Of a DNA stretch of 64,000 nucleotides, positions 17,917-26,704 are shown in pieces. Each line of letters begins with the position of its first letter. Within the stretch, counting starts at the first letter, position 1. The DNA is taken from assembly GCA_963703145.1 (NCBI GenBank), contig OY969793.1, positions 3,782,001 to 3,846,000 on the forward strand, in the 5' to 3' direction. Origin of the DNA: Bog-756 sp963703145 (GTDB taxonomy: Bacteria > Actinomycetota > Acidimicrobiia > Acidimicrobiales > RAAP-2). Made by a program: the position numbers and the translations under genes. The notes below the pieces were generated by a model. It had not been told where the DNA came from. It did not search any database and worked only from the letters and a program-made list of their open reading frames with translations.

Positions 17917-18573
17917 CTACCGGCCGGGCTCGTCCGCTCCGCCGGCCCGCAGCCAGTTGCCGAGCGCGGCGCCGGCGTCGAGGACGTGGGTCTCAGCGAT
18001 GGTCCGGGCCGCCACCCCGTCGCCACGGTCGATGGCGTCCAACAGCGTGGCGTGTTCCGCCCGGCTGCGTTCCACCTGTTCGGGAAAGAGCTGGAAGTAG
18101 CTCTCGGGCACCACTCGAACCGCCTGACGAAGGTAGGTCAACAGCCGTGGCGAGCCCGACGCGAGGTTGACGGCGCGATGGAACCGCCGATTGGCCGACA
18201 CCACGTCGGTCGCGCCGTCGACCGCACCGGCCAGTTCTCGCAACTCGGCGAGCTGTGGTCGGGTGATCCGAGCGGTCGCCCACTCGGCGGCCTTACCGGC
18301 CAGCGCGGCCAAGACGGCGAAGTTGTCGACGGCATCCTCAGGGGAGATCCCGACCACGGTGATGCCACTCCGGGGGGTGACGATGACCAGGCCCTCATAG
18401 GACAGCTCCAACAGGGCTTCGCGCACCGGCGTACGACTGGTGCCGAACTCCCGGGTGATCTCATCGAGGTCGAGTCGCTGACCAGGCTTCAGCTGTCCGG
18501 TGAGGATGCGGTCTCGCAGCTCATTGGCGGCGCGGGTCCGCACGGTTACGCCGATGGATTTGATATCTGACAT
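17917..18573 (-). CDS. GntR family regulator, FCD (FadR C-terminal) ligand domain
   Basis: 218 residues. The N-terminal winged helix reads ELRDRILTGQLKPGQRLDLDEITREFGTSRTPVREALLELSYEGLV, a textbook GntR pattern. The C-terminal FCD helical bundle keeps metal-binding positions in NRRFHRAV, EHATLLDAI and AETHV. These regulators bind organic acids. It is divergent from the LLM monooxygenase operon at 18618, and a palindrome overlaps its own start codon. Repression of both directions until the substrate appears is the simplest model. Confidence 0.9.
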   Translation of the reverse strand: MSDIKSIGVTVRTRAANELRDRILTGQLKPGQRLDLDEITREFGTSRTPVREALLELSYEGLVIVTPRSGITVVGISPEDAVDNFAVLAALAGKAAEWATARITRPQLAELRELAGAVDGATDVVSANRRFHRAVNLASGSPRLLTYLRQAVRVVPESYFQLFPEQVERSRAEHATLLDAIDRGDGVAARTIAETHVLDAGAALGNWLRAGGADEPGR

Positions 18574-18577
18574 ATCA
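18561..18577. promoter_or_regulatory. Palindrome TGATAT-N5-ATATCA, probable GntR operator
   Basis: 6-base perfect arms (TGATAT, ATATCA) around CTGAC, overlapping the GntR start codon and 41 bases before the LLM monooxygenase start. It sits in an AT-rich stretch that probably holds both divergent promoters. Position suggests autoregulation. Confidence 0.6.
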
Positions 18578-18617
18578 CATTCTATATTTCAATTAACACC
18601 CCTGGTCAACGAGAGTC

Positions 18618-19973
18618 ATGGTGAGTCCGATGAAGCAGATGTCGCTGGTGGGATTCATGCAGGCGGGCAACGCCACGGTATACGCAGGGTCCTGGCGTCA
18701 TCCCGCCACCGAGCACGGCTTTCTGACGGCCAGCTATTACGCCAAGCTCGGCCGCACGCTCGAAGAGGGCTGCTTCGACATGATGTTCTTCGACGATCGC
18801 CTGGCCATGCCGGGCATCTACGGCGGCTCGGTCGCCGAAGCAGTCCGCCACGGCGCTCGCCCGGTGAAGTTGGACTTGAGCATCGTGCTCGGGGTGATCG
18901 CCGGGGCCACGGAGTCGATCGGGCTGGGTGCCACGTATTCGACCACCTACTACTCGCCGTTCCACGTGGCCCGGACGTTCGCCACCTTGGACCACCTCTC
19001 GGGCGGGCGGGCGGCATGGAACGTCGTCACCTCCGTGAATGACAGTGAAGCCCAGAACTTCGGCGTGAACCAGGTGCTGGGGCACGACGAGCGCTACGAC
19101 CGGGCCGACGAGTTCCTCGAGGCCGCGACCGGCCTCTGGGACACCTGGGAGGACGACGCTCTGGTACTCGATCGGGTCGGCGGCGTGTTCGCCGATCCTG
19201 ACAAGGTCCATGAGCTGAACCAGGAAGGGGAATGGTTCTCGGTCCGCGGACCTTTGACCGTGCCGCGCTCACCGCAGGGGCGACCCGTCCTCCTCCAGGC
19301 CGGCTCGTCGGGCCGTGGGCGTGACTTCGCCGCACGGTGGGCCGAGGTCATCTTCACCGGCGATCCCAGCGTCGAGGTGGCACGAAGTCACTACAAGGAT
19401 CAAAAGGCACGTATCGGCGAGGAGGGACGAAACCCCGACTCGGTGAAGATGCTGCCGATGGCGTACACGGTCGTGGGGGAGTCAACCGCACAGGCCCAAG
19501 AACGCGAGCAGATGTTCCTCAACGACTTCGTCGACCCGATGGCCTCGTTGACCTTGCTGTCCGAACTGATGAACTACGACTTCTCCGGCCTGGCGCTGGA
19601 TGCACCCATCACCGACGAACTCATCGACTCCGTGTCGGGAATCAGGGGGCTGGTGCAGAATCTTCGCACCCACATCGGCGGAGACACCGTGACGTTGGCG
19701 GACCTGGCCGGTCACCGTGCCACCCTGCTCCAGGGTCCGCGCTTCGTGGGTACCGGGCCCGACGTCGCCGACCAGATGGAGGAGTGGTTCACCACCGACG
19801 CGTGCGACGGCTTCGTGATCGCTGCCACCCACTCGCCTGGTGCCTATGAGGACATGGTCCGACTGGTGGTGCCCGAACTCCAGCATCGCGGCGTCTTCCG
19901 AGACCGCTACGCGGGGACCACATTGCGCGAGAACCTCGGGCTCGACCGACCCGAGTGCGTCGTCCGTGGATGA
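18618..19973 (+). CDS. LLM class flavin-dependent monooxygenase (NtaA/SnaA/DszA type)
   Basis: 451 residues, the size of the two-component NtaA/DszA monooxygenases rather than the shorter F420 enzymes. Typical blocks are GSWRHPATEHGFLTASYYAKL, CFDMMFFDDRLAMP, IGLGATYSTTYYSPFHVARTFATL, LSGGRAAWNVVTS (family motif near the FMN site), HDERYDRADEFLE and PVLLQAGSSGRGRDFAARWAEVIF. Such enzymes use FMNH2 from a separate reductase, which is not encoded nearby. It leads an operon with a CoA-transferase, a CitE-like lyase and a DapB-like dehydrogenase. Confidence 0.9.
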   Translation: MVSPMKQMSLVGFMQAGNATVYAGSWRHPATEHGFLTASYYAKLGRTLEEGCFDMMFFDDRLAMPGIYGGSVAEAVRHGARPVKLDLSIVLGVIAGATESIGLGATYSTTYYSPFHVARTFATLDHLSGGRAAWNVVTSVNDSEAQNFGVNQVLGHDERYDRADEFLEAATGLWDTWEDDALVLDRVGGVFADPDKVHELNQEGEWFSVRGPLTVPRSPQGRPVLLQAGSSGRGRDFAARWAEVIFTGDPSVEVARSHYKDQKARIGEEGRNPDSVKMLPMAYTVVGESTAQAQEREQMFLNDFVDPMASLTLLSELMNYDFSGLALDAPITDELIDSVSGIRGLVQNLRTHIGGDTVTLADLAGHRATLLQGPRFVGTGPDVADQMEEWFTTDACDGFVIAATHSPGAYEDMVRLVVPELQHRGVFRDRYAGTTLRENLGLDRPECVVRG

Positions 19974-21168
19974 CGTACTCGGCCCGTTGCACGGGCTCCG
20001 GGTAGTCGACGCCGCGACACTGGTCGCCGGACCGATGGTGGCAACAGCACTGGGTGAGTTCGGCGCCGAGGTCATCAAGGTCGAACAACCTGGAGTGGGC
20101 GACCCCTTGCGCACCTGGGGCGACCGCAAAGAAGGCATCGGTCTCGTCTGGAAGAGCGTCAGCCGCAACAAGCGGTGTATCACGCTCGATCTCCGCCGGG
20201 CCGAAGGTCAAGAGCTGTTCCATCGACTGCTCGATGTCACCGATGTGCTGGTCGTGGGCAATCGTCCGAGCGCGCTGGATCGTTGGGGCCTCAGCTATGA
20301 ATCGGTTCATGAACGCCACCCCACGCTGGTGATGCTCCACATCAGCGGCTACGGCCGGGGTGGGCCGTCCAGCGATCGCCCGGGTTTCGGAACCCTGGCC
20401 GAGGCCATGAGCGGATTCGCCCAGGTGACCGGCCAACCCGATGGCCCGCCGACCCTGCCGCCATTCATGCTGGCTGACGGGGTCGCGGCCCAAGCCGCCA
20501 CGTGGGCCGTGATGATGGCCATCTATCATCGCGACGTGCATGGAGGGGTCGGCCAGTTGGTCGACGTCAACCTCATTGAGCCGCTGGCCCGGCTTATCGA
20601 GTCGTCGACCCTCTCCTTTGACCAGCTCGGGGTCAGTCCGGCCCGGGCCGGTAACCGGCTCCCGGCCAGTGCCCCACGCAATGCCTACCGAACGGCCGAT
20701 GACAAATGGCTGGCCATCTCCAGTGCCTCGTCGAACATCGTCGTGCGGGTCTACCGGTCGATTGGCCGGGACGACTTGGCCGACGATCCCGACTACGTCG
20801 ATCCCATCCGACGTCAGGAGCGGGGCCTCGAAGTCGATGCGCTGGTCGCCGACTGGGTCCGGATGCGCACCCTGGAAGAGGCGATGACGGTGCTGCTCGA
20901 CGCGGAGGTGGCCGCAGCGCCGGTCTACGACGCCGAGCAGCTCCTGAGCGATGAGCACCTCATGTCGCGCGGTACGTTCACACCATTCGACGATCCGGAC
21001 CTCGGTCCGATGCGGGTCCAGGCGCCGGTGGCCCTCTTGTCGGAGACCCCGGGGAGCATCCACCATCTTGGCCAGGCCCTGGGTGCCGAGAACGCCGCGG
21101 TCTACGGTGGGCTGCTCGGCATCGAGCCGGAGCGAATCTCCGCCCTGCAGTCGGCCGGCATCATCTAA
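19966..21168 (+). CDS. Family III CoA-transferase (CaiB/BaiF)
   Basis: 400 residues from a GTG that overlaps the upstream stop by 8 bases; longer starts fall inside the monooxygenase gene. Conserved parts are DAATLVAGPMVATALGEFGAEVIKVE, RNKRCITLDLR, VLVVGNRPSALDRWGLSYE, and FMLADGVAAQAATW, where Asp 171 matches the catalytic Asp that forms the acyl anhydride. It would move CoA from a donor such as succinyl-CoA to the oxidised product. It lies between the monooxygenase and a C-C lyase, so it probably supplies the CoA ester for cleavage. Confidence 0.9.
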   Translation: MDDVLGPLHGLRVVDAATLVAGPMVATALGEFGAEVIKVEQPGVGDPLRTWGDRKEGIGLVWKSVSRNKRCITLDLRRAEGQELFHRLLDVTDVLVVGNRPSALDRWGLSYESVHERHPTLVMLHISGYGRGGPSSDRPGFGTLAEAMSGFAQVTGQPDGPPTLPPFMLADGVAAQAATWAVMMAIYHRDVHGGVGQLVDVNLIEPLARLIESSTLSFDQLGVSPARAGNRLPASAPRNAYRTADDKWLAISSASSNIVVRVYRSIGRDDLADDPDYVDPIRRQERGLEVDALVADWVRMRTLEEAMTVLLDAEVAAAPVYDAEQLLSDEHLMSRGTFTPFDDPDLGPMRVQAPVALLSETPGSIHHLGQALGAENAAVYGGLLGIEPERISALQSAGII

Positions 21169-21186
21169 CGAGCGAGCGGAGGCACG

Positions 21187-22110
21187 TTGTACGCACCCCG
21201 GGCACGACGATCAGAGCTCGCCACGCCGGCCAGCAGCGAGCGCATGTGCGAGAAGGCACCGGACTCCGGCGCCGATCTCGTCTTCTTGGACCTGGAGGAC
21301 GCCTGCGCCCCGGTCATGAAGGAGCGGGCCCGGGCCACGGCGGTCAGCGCCCTGACCGGCCAGGACTGGGGGCGAACGGTACGGGCCGTCCGGGTCAATG
21401 GCCTCGAGACCCAGTGGTGCTACGGCGATGTGGTCGAGATCGTGACTGGAGCCCGGGAGGCGCTCGATGTGATCATCGTCCCGAAGGCCCGCGCGGCCCG
21501 GGACGTCTGGTGGTTCGATGTGCTGTTGACCCAGTTGGAGGCCAAGCTCGGGCTGAAGAAGCGCATCGCCCTGGAGGTGTTGATCGAAGAGGCCGAGGGG
21601 CTGTCCAACGCCGCGGAGATCGCACAGTCCAGCGACCGGCTGGAAGCGATCATCTTCGGAGCTGGGGACCTCTCGGCGTCACTGCACGCCCGTGTCGACG
21701 GCAACTTCGATCCGGTAAGCGAGTATCCCGGGGACTTCTGGCACTTCGCCCGGGTCCAGATCCTGGCCGCAGCCCGGGCGGCCGGGATCGACGCCATCGA
21801 CGCGCCCTATCCGGCCTACCAGGACCCCGAGGGGTACCGCCGGGCTGCCGTACACGCCAGCCTGTTGGGGTTCGACGGCAAATGGGCGATCCATCCCGGC
21901 CAGATTCCCATCGCCAACGACGTGTTCGCCCCGACGGCCACGGAGATCGCCGAGGCCGAGGAGTCCATCGCGGTCTACCGCCAGGCGGAAGCCGAAGGTG
22001 TGGGCGCTATCGGGCGGGAGGGCAAGCTGGTCGATGCCGCTCACATGCGGCTCGCGGCGAACGTGCTGTACAAGGCGTCGCTGGTCGACTCGGACACCCC
22101 TGATGCCTGA
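21187..22110 (+). CDS. HpcH/HpaI aldolase / CitE-like (malyl-CoA-type) lyase
   Basis: 307 residues with a TTG start 18 bases after the CoA-transferase. Family features: DLVFLDLEDACAP (metal-binding acidic residues), VRVNGLETQW (Arg), IALEVLIEEAEGLSN (second metal Glu), IIFGAGDLSASL and FDGKWAIHPGQI. CitE-like enzymes cleave or form 3-hydroxyacyl-CoA, for example malyl-CoA to acetyl-CoA plus glyoxylate. With the CoA-transferase it suggests activation of a hydroxy-acid and its retro-aldol cleavage. Confidence 0.88.
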   Translation: MYAPRARRSELATPASSERMCEKAPDSGADLVFLDLEDACAPVMKERARATAVSALTGQDWGRTVRAVRVNGLETQWCYGDVVEIVTGAREALDVIIVPKARAARDVWWFDVLLTQLEAKLGLKKRIALEVLIEEAEGLSNAAEIAQSSDRLEAIIFGAGDLSASLHARVDGNFDPVSEYPGDFWHFARVQILAAARAAGIDAIDAPYPAYQDPEGYRRAAVHASLLGFDGKWAIHPGQIPIANDVFAPTATEIAEAEESIAVYRQAEAEGVGAIGREGKLVDAAHMRLAANVLYKASLVDSDTPDA

Positions 22111-22215
22111 GCGACCCGCACGGCCTGACCAGGACCAGCGGGTGGCGACCACGGCCCGTTCGATCACGGCCTCCTCCCTGTGCCCGAGAACCGAGTTGAG
22201 CTGGAGAAGAGAGCA

Positions 22216-23286
22216 ATGACAGAGGTGTCGAGTGCCGTGCCGACGTACCGGGTGGCCCAGTGGGCCACCGGAAACATCGGGTCCCGGTCCCTGCGGGCGG
22301 TGATCGATCATCCCCGGTTCGAGCTGGTGGGGGTGTACGTGAACTCCGACGAGAAGGCGGGCCTCGACGCCGGGGACCTCTGTGGGACCGGGGCGACCGG
22401 CGTCGTTGCGACGCGGGATATCGCCGAGATCATCGCCAGTCGACCCGACTGTGTCCTTTACATGCAACAAGGCTCCGACGTCGATGCGATCTGCACCCTG
22501 CTCGAGTCCGGGGTGAACGTCGTGACGACGGCCGGCGAGTTCCACCATCCCGGGAGCATGGACCCCGAGCTCCGGCGCCGGGTCGAGGCGGCCTGCGCCA
22601 CCGGTGACTCGTCGATCCACAGCACCGGGAGCAGTCCGGGATTCATCTCCGAGGCGGTGCCGCTGGTGCTGACCTCCATCCAACGGCGGCTGGACCGACT
22701 CCAGATCCAGGAGTTCGCCGACCTCTCCAGCCGGAACTCGCCGGAGCTCCTATTCGACCTGATGGGCTTCGGCAAGGAGCCGGCCAGCTTCGACCCGGGC
22801 CGGTGGGCCCATGGGGCTCACTCCTTCGGGCCAACGCTTCGACAGCTGGGTGAATCCGTCGGGATGCCGCTGGACTCGGTGGAGTCGTCAGGCGAGGTGG
22901 CCACGGCGACCCGGTCGGTGGAGATCGCGGCCGGCACGGTTCCGATTGGCACCGTGGCGGCGCAGCGGATGACCGTGTCGGGGCTCCGCGATGGCGAGGC
23001 GGTGCTCTCGTTCAGTGCCAACTGGTATTGCTCAGCCGAGATCGACGCCGACTGGGACTTGCGTCCGTCGGGGTGGCGTCTGGTGGTCGACGGCGACTGC
23101 CCGTTGGACGTCGAGATCCGGTTGGCCATCCCGTTGGAGCGCATGGCCGAGACGACACCCGGCTACACCGCCCACCGTGCGGTGAACGCCGTGCCGTTCG
23201 TCTGCGAGGCGCCTCACGGGATCCGGACGACGAGCGACCTGCCCCAGGTCGTCGCCGATCTCAGCGGACCATCGGCTGACACCTGA
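22216..23286 (+). CDS. DapB-like NAD(P)-binding dehydrogenase family protein
   Basis: 356 residues from an ATG with GGAGAAGAG upstream. N-terminal Rossmann motif: YRVAQWATGNIGSRSLRAVIDH (GxxG). It continues with ELVGVYVNSDEKAGLDAGDLCG and STGSSPGFISEAVPLVL, as in proteins annotated as dihydrodipicolinate reductase-like or 2,4-diaminopentanoate dehydrogenase-like. Relatives are common in actinobacterial sterol/fatty-acid clusters without a known reaction. Last gene of the run beginning with the LLM monooxygenase. The substrate is unknown and a lysine-pathway role is unlikely. Confidence 0.8.
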   Translation: MTEVSSAVPTYRVAQWATGNIGSRSLRAVIDHPRFELVGVYVNSDEKAGLDAGDLCGTGATGVVATRDIAEIIASRPDCVLYMQQGSDVDAICTLLESGVNVVTTAGEFHHPGSMDPELRRRVEAACATGDSSIHSTGSSPGFISEAVPLVLTSIQRRLDRLQIQEFADLSSRNSPELLFDLMGFGKEPASFDPGRWAHGAHSFGPTLRQLGESVGMPLDSVESSGEVATATRSVEIAAGTVPIGTVAAQRMTVSGLRDGEAVLSFSANWYCSAEIDADWDLRPSGWRLVVDGDCPLDVEIRLAIPLERMAETTPGYTAHRAVNAVPFVCEAPHGIRTTSDLPQVVADLSGPSADT

Positions 23287-23366
23287 GGCCTCTGCTCGAA
23301 ATCACACGCTGACCGCCACCATCAGCGGACACGACCCCGGCCAACAACGTCTGATCCCCATCGACA

Positions 23367-23386
23367 TTAGTAGGACGTTGTAGTAA
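23367..23386. promoter_or_regulatory. Partly palindromic site upstream of icmF
   Basis: The core TAGTAGGACGTTGTAGTA is symmetric at 12 of 18 positions (TA.TA..ACGT..TA.TA). It lies 60 to 80 bases before the IcmF start, in the AT-richest part of the intergenic region. A TetR- or MarR-type operator is likely. Confidence 0.45.
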
Positions 23387-23445
23387 TCTGGGGAGGTGGA
23401 CCCGTCCCCCTGCCGACGCCAGCGGGGCATCCCGCGGCTCCGATC

Positions 23446-26400
23446 GTGATGGACCTCCACCGACCGGTTCACCCGGTCCGGCTGGTGACCGCGGCCAGCC
23501 TGTTCGACGGACACGATGCGGCGATCAACATCATGCGTCGGCTGCTCCAGGCCCAGGGAGCCGAGGTCATCCACCTGGGCCACAACCGGTCGGTCGACGA
23601 GGTGGCCAAGGCGGCGGTGGCCGAGGACGTTCAGGGCGTGGCGATCAGCTCGTACCAGGGTGGCCACATGGAGTATTTCCGGTACCTGGTCGACCGCCTG
23701 CGAGCCGAGGGTCGGGGAGACATCCTGGTCTACGGCGGTGGCGGTGGTGTCATTGTCCCGTCCGAGATCGATGAGCTCGAGTCCTACGGCGTTCGCCGGA
23801 TCTTCTCCCCTTCCGACGGGCAGGAGATGGGCCTCGATGCCATGATCAACCTGCTCGTGTCGGAGTGCGACCGCGACCTCACAGCCGAGCCCCAGCCCTC
23901 GCTCGGGGCACTGCACGCCGGTGACCATGGGGCCCTGGCCCGCTGGATCACTTGCATCGAAGGCGGGTCCGCGATTCCTGCGGACCTCGATCCGACGAGG
24001 TCCGCGCACCGTGTTCCGGTCCTCGGGATCACCGGTACCGGTGGGTCGGGCAAGTCATCCCTCACGGACGAGCTGATCCGGCGGTTCCGCATCGACCAGG
24101 AGGACAAGCTCGCCATCGCCGTTCTGGCCGTTGATCCGACCCGACGGCGAGGGGGTGGATCCCTCCTCGGTGACCGCATCCGAATGAACGCCATCGACGC
24201 CCCGAACGTATTCTTCCGCTCCCTGGCCACCCGTGGTTCGGCTTCGGAGCTCCCGGACCGGTTTCCCCAGGTGGTGGCGGCGTGCGCCGCGGCCCACTTC
24301 GACCTGGTGATCGTGGAGACCCCAGGCATCGGCCAGGGTGATGCTGCCGTCACCGACATCGCAGACGTTTCCTTGTATGTCATGACCCCCGAGTACGGGG
24401 CGGCTTCCCAACTGGAGAAGATCGACATGCTGGAGCTGGCCGACGTCGTAGCCATCAACAAGTTCGACCGACGCGGCGCTGACGACGCCTTCCGTCAGGT
24501 GTGTCGCCAGTGGGGACGGGACCACCGAGGGCCATCGGACTCCGTGGGTTCGGAACCGGTGTTCGGCACCATCGCCTCCCGGTTCAACGACGATGGTGTC
24601 ACCGCCCTGTTCCACCGACTGAAGTCCCAACTGGTCGAGGCGGGTCTCCCGGCGGGCGAGGGTGTGCTCCATCCGGTGGCCGGTCGTCAGTCAACCCAGG
24701 CGACGGCCATCGTCCCGGCCAACCGCCGTCGGTATCTGGCCGAGATTGCCGAGACCGTCAATGGCTATCACGCCACCACTGAGCGACTGGCCGGCGAGGC
24801 CCGACGGGCTGAGCAGGTGGCCGCGGTGGCTGCACTCGGTGACCACCGGGGAATCGACACCGCTGCGCTCGGGGCCCTCGCCGATCAGCTGGAGGCCGAG
24901 CGCGATGCCGAGGGCCGACAGTTGCTGGAGGCCTGGACGGCCCTCCGGGAGTCGCTCGTCGACGTCGCGGACGAGTCTGACCGCACGTCGGACGCCAGCG
25001 GCGGTACGCCCACTCTGTGGCGGACCTCCTTGTCCGGTACCCGCATCCCCCGGGTGGCGCTGCCCCGGGTGACCGACCATGGCGAGCTGGTCCGCTGGTT
25101 GCGGTCCGAGCACCTCCCGGGCCACTTCCCCTTCACGGCGGGAGTGTTCCCGTTCAAGCGCGAGGGGGAGGATCCGGCCCGGATGTTCGCCGGGGAGGGT
25201 GACCCGTTCCGGACCAATCGCCGATTCCGGCTGCTGGCCGAGGGCCAGCCGGCCACCCGCCTGTCGACGGCATTCGACTCGGTGACCCTCTACGGCTTCG
25301 ACCCCGATGAGCGTCCGGACATCTACGGCAAGATCGGGACCTCGGGGGTGTCGATTGCCACGCTCGACGACATGAAGGTCCTCTTTGACGGGTTCGACCT
25401 CTGTGATCCGACCACCTCGGTGTCGATGACCATCAACGGACCGGCCCCGACCATCCTTGCCATGTTCCTCAACACGGCCATCGACCAGCGCCGTGACCGC
25501 TTCGAGGCCGACCATGACCGCCCGCCTTCGACGGCGGAGGCCGATGCCCTCACCGCCGAGGTCCTCTCGTCAGTGCGGGGCACGGTCCAAGCCGACATTC
25601 TGAAGGAGGACCAGGGCCAGAACACCTGCATCTTCTCCACTGAGTTCTCACTCGGGGTCATGGCCGATATGCAGCAGTGGTTCATCGACCACGAGGTGAG
25701 GAACTTCTACTCGGTGTCCATCTCCGGCTACCACATCGCCGAAGCCGGGGCCAACCCCATCACCCAGTTGGCCTTTACGCTCGCCAACGGCTTCACCTAT
25801 GTGGAGTCGTACCTGGCCCGAGGAATGGACGTCGACGACTTCGCCCCCAATCTCTCCTTCTTCTTCTCCAACGGGATGGATCCCGAGTACACCGTCATTG
25901 GTCGGGTGGCACGCCGCATCTGGGCCATCGCCATGAAAGAGCGGTACGGGGCGAACGAGCGCTCGCAGAAGCTCAAGTACCACGTCCAGACCTCGGGTCG
26001 CTCCCTGCACGCCCAGGAGATGGCCTTCAACGACATCCGCACCACGTTGCAAGCCCTGTGCGCCATCGAGGACAACGCCAACAGCCTGCACACCAACGCC
26101 TTCGACGAGGCCGTGACCACCCCGACCGCCGACTCGGTCCGCCGGGCCCTGGCCATCCAAATGATCATCACCAAGGAGTGGGGTCTGAGCCTCAACGAGA
26201 ACCCGATCCAGGGTTCGTTCATCGTGGAGGAGCTGACCGAGCTGGTCGAGCAGGCGGTGCTGGCCGAGCTGGATCGGATCAGTGAGCGGGGCGGCGTTCT
26301 CGGGGCCATGGAGACCGGCTACCAACGGGGCAGGATTCAGGACGACTCCATGCTCTACGAGCACAAGAAGCACGACGGCTCCCTACCCATCGTGGGTGTG

Positions 26401-26676
26401 AACACCTTCACGGCGCCAGCCCCGGATGGTCCAACGGCACCCATGGAGCTGGCGCGGTCCACCGAGGAGGAGAAGCAGGGCCAACTCAGCCGCGTCCGCG
26501 ACTTCCAGTCCCGCCACGCCCTCGATCGAGAGCGTGCCCTGGAGGACCTCCGGCGGACCGCCCTCGCTGGCGGGAACGTGTTCGCCGAGCTGATGAACAC
26601 CGTGCGACACGCGTCCTTGGGCCAGATCACCGGCGCACTCTTCGAGGTGGGTGGAGCCTACCGACGGAACGTCTGA
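23446..26676 (+). CDS. icmF: Fused isobutyryl-CoA mutase (B12 domain, G-protein chaperone and mutase in one chain)
   Basis: 1076 residues; the start is GTG or the adjacent ATG. Domain order: B12-binding domain (residues about 10-140) with the cobalt-ligand motif DGHDAAIN (D21-x-H23); a MeaB-type GTPase (about 190-410) with Walker A GTGGSGKS ending near residue 204, ETPGIGQGD and NKFDRRG; then the acyl-CoA mutase barrel (about 550-1076) with FPFTAGVFPFKR, GKIGTSGVSIATLDDM and SVSISGYHIAEAGANP. This order defines IcmF, which interconverts isobutyryl-CoA and butyryl-CoA, and in some members pivalyl-CoA and isovaleryl-CoA, using adenosylcobalamin. It links branched-chain products to ordinary beta-oxidation. 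Confidence 0.95.
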   Translation: MMDLHRPVHPVRLVTAASLFDGHDAAINIMRRLLQAQGAEVIHLGHNRSVDEVAKAAVAEDVQGVAISSYQGGHMEYFRYLVDRLRAEGRGDILVYGGGGGVIVPSEIDELESYGVRRIFSPSDGQEMGLDAMINLLVSECDRDLTAEPQPSLGALHAGDHGALARWITCIEGGSAIPADLDPTRSAHRVPVLGITGTGGSGKSSLTDELIRRFRIDQEDKLAIAVLAVDPTRRRGGGSLLGDRIRMNAIDAPNVFFRSLATRGSASELPDRFPQVVAACAAAHFDLVIVETPGIGQGDAAVTDIADVSLYVMTPEYGAASQLEKIDMLELADVVAINKFDRRGADDAFRQVCRQWGRDHRGPSDSVGSEPVFGTIASRFNDDGVTALFHRLKSQLVEAGLPAGEGVLHPVAGRQSTQATAIVPANRRRYLAEIAETVNGYHATTERLAGEARRAEQVAAVAALGDHRGIDTAALGALADQLEAERDAEGRQLLEAWTALRESLVDVADESDRTSDASGGTPTLWRTSLSGTRIPRVALPRVTDHGELVRWLRSEHLPGHFPFTAGVFPFKREGEDPARMFAGEGDPFRTNRRFRLLAEGQPATRLSTAFDSVTLYGFDPDERPDIYGKIGTSGVSIATLDDMKVLFDGFDLCDPTTSVSMTINGPAPTILAMFLNTAIDQRRDRFEADHDRPPSTAEADALTAEVLSSVRGTVQADILKEDQGQNTCIFSTEFSLGVMADMQQWFIDHEVRNFYSVSISGYHIAEAGANPITQLAFTLANGFTYVESYLARGMDVDDFAPNLSFFFSNGMDPEYTVIGRVARRIWAIAMKERYGANERSQKLKYHVQTSGRSLHAQEMAFNDIRTTLQALCAIEDNANSLHTNAFDEAVTTPTADSVRRALAIQMIITKEWGLSLNENPIQGSFIVEELTELVEQAVLAELDRISERGGVLGAMETGYQRGRIQDDSMLYEHKKHDGSLPIVGVNTFTAPAPDGPTAPMELARSTEEEKQGQLSRVRDFQSRHALDRERALEDLRRTALAGGNVFAELMNTVRHASLGQITGALFEVGGAYRRNV

Positions 26677-26704
26677 GCCGGACCCGGTGACCCACACGAC
26701 CCGG

